This document shows, in pieces, positions 13,207 to 13,499 of a DNA stretch of 13,499 nt. The notes under the pieces were generated by a model. The model had not been told where the DNA came from and searched no databases. It was given only the letters and a program-made list of their open reading frames with translations. Location: assembly GCA_023130215.1 (NCBI GenBank), contig JAGMAN010000004.1, positions 1-13,499 on the forward strand, written 5' to 3'. Source of the DNA: a bacterium (GTDB taxonomy: Bacteria; NPL-UPA2; JAGMAN01). The first letter of the stretch is position 1. Each line of letters starts with the position of its first letter. The translations under genes were made by a program, and so were the position numbers.

Positions 13207-13477
13207 GCTTGTTTTTCCTTCTGGTATGGCGATGAATATCTTTCATCATCTCTTTGAAGGAACCGAAAGTTTTTCCTTCTTCCAGTCCTTTTTCTAAAGA
13301 TTTACTAGCGCCAGCCACAAGACCAGGATCATATCTTTCTTCTATATCCACAGGAGTGAGAACAACGCTATTATTTTTACGGACCACATTCAACAGGTCT
13401 CCCGGTTTCAAATGCAGGATGGTAGCAATAGCTTTGGGAATGACAAACTGTCTGCGGGTGCTTAGTTTGGCCAACAT
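13193..13477 (-). CDS. AbrB/MazE-type (SpoVT-AbrB fold) antitoxin
   Basis: A 94-residue protein. Residues 2-44 match the swapped-hairpin DNA-binding domain: LAKLSTRRQFVIPKAIATIL, HLKPGDLLNVVRKNNSVVLTPV. The rest (50-94) is a charged tail (GLEEGKTFGSFKEMMKDIHR and a basic end) likely to wrap the toxin. ATG 13477 follows AAGGAGGG, a strong ribosome site. Placing the antitoxin first with the toxin overlapping is the usual order, and the dimer probably represses its own promoter, which would lie beyond the window end. AbrB-type antitoxins with RelE-fold toxins are known (PrlF-YhaV), but I cannot assign this pair to a named subtype. Confidence 0.82.
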   Translation of the reverse strand: MLAKLSTRRQFVIPKAIATILHLKPGDLLNVVRKNNSVVLTPVDIEERYDPGLVAGASKSLEKGLEEGKTFGSFKEMMKDIHRHTRRKNKHAAR

Positions 13478-13499
13478 TATATTCCCTCCTTTCTATCTT

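Noticed and set aside
1-13499. tRNA or rRNA genes, CRISPR arrays, transposases, prophage genes
   Set aside because: None seen: no regularly spaced repeats, no cloverleaf I could fold, no transposase-like proteins.

Overview
The window is a bacterial chromosome replication-origin region. The leftward block reads rpmH-rnpA-yidD-yidC-mnmE(trmE)-small ORF-parA-parB-small membrane ORF-SpoIIE-type phosphatase. It faces away from a rightward block of dnaA-dnaN-dciA. DnaA boxes and an AT-rich tract lie around dnaA, and two near-perfect parS sites flank parAB. YidC is the long form (616 aa) with a large domain between its first and second membrane segments, which points to a diderm (Gram-negative-type) bacterium. 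The gene order does not match Escherichia or Bacillus: jag, mnmG, recF and gyrB are absent from their common places, and dciA follows dnaN directly. This suggests a less-studied or uncultivated phylum, but I cannot name it from the sequence alone.

Layout. 1-1642: a membrane-anchored GAF/PP2C phosphatase, cut by the window edge, and a small membrane protein overlapping its start. 1669-3399: parAB with a parS just after parB and another on the parAB promoter. 3396-7624: the ribosome, tRNA-modification and membrane-insertion operon (rpmH to mnmE plus a 66-codon ORF), led by a promoter with perfect -35 and -10 boxes. 7625-9547: dnaA with flanking non-coding DNA; the dnaA-dnaN gap carries the best origin signals. 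9548-10933: dnaN and dciA, stop touching start. 10946-13477: five leftward genes, which run head-on to replication if the origin is at dnaA. They are an AbrB-type antitoxin, a RelE-type toxin, a small membrane-protein remnant, hycI and moeA.

How the genes work together. DnaA opens the origin, DciA probably assists loading of the replicative helicase, and DnaN is the sliding clamp. ParA and ParB segregate the origin through the parS sites, and the position of parS on the parAB promoter suggests autoregulation. RnpA matures tRNAs, MnmE modifies them, L34 is part of the ribosome, and YidD and YidC insert membrane proteins. HycI matures a [NiFe]-hydrogenase large subunit of the Hyc (group 4) kind and MoeA makes molybdenum or tungsten cofactor, so the cell probably has an anaerobic, hydrogen- or formate-linked metabolism (inference).

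Most of the window is conserved core biology. The less ordinary parts are a candidate basal unwinding system at oriC, parS on the parAB promoter, a probably leaderless rpmH mRNA, a helical insertion in YidC, three small ORFs with close start/stop coupling to their neighbours, and the toxin-antitoxin pair beside the hydrogenase/molybdenum genes.
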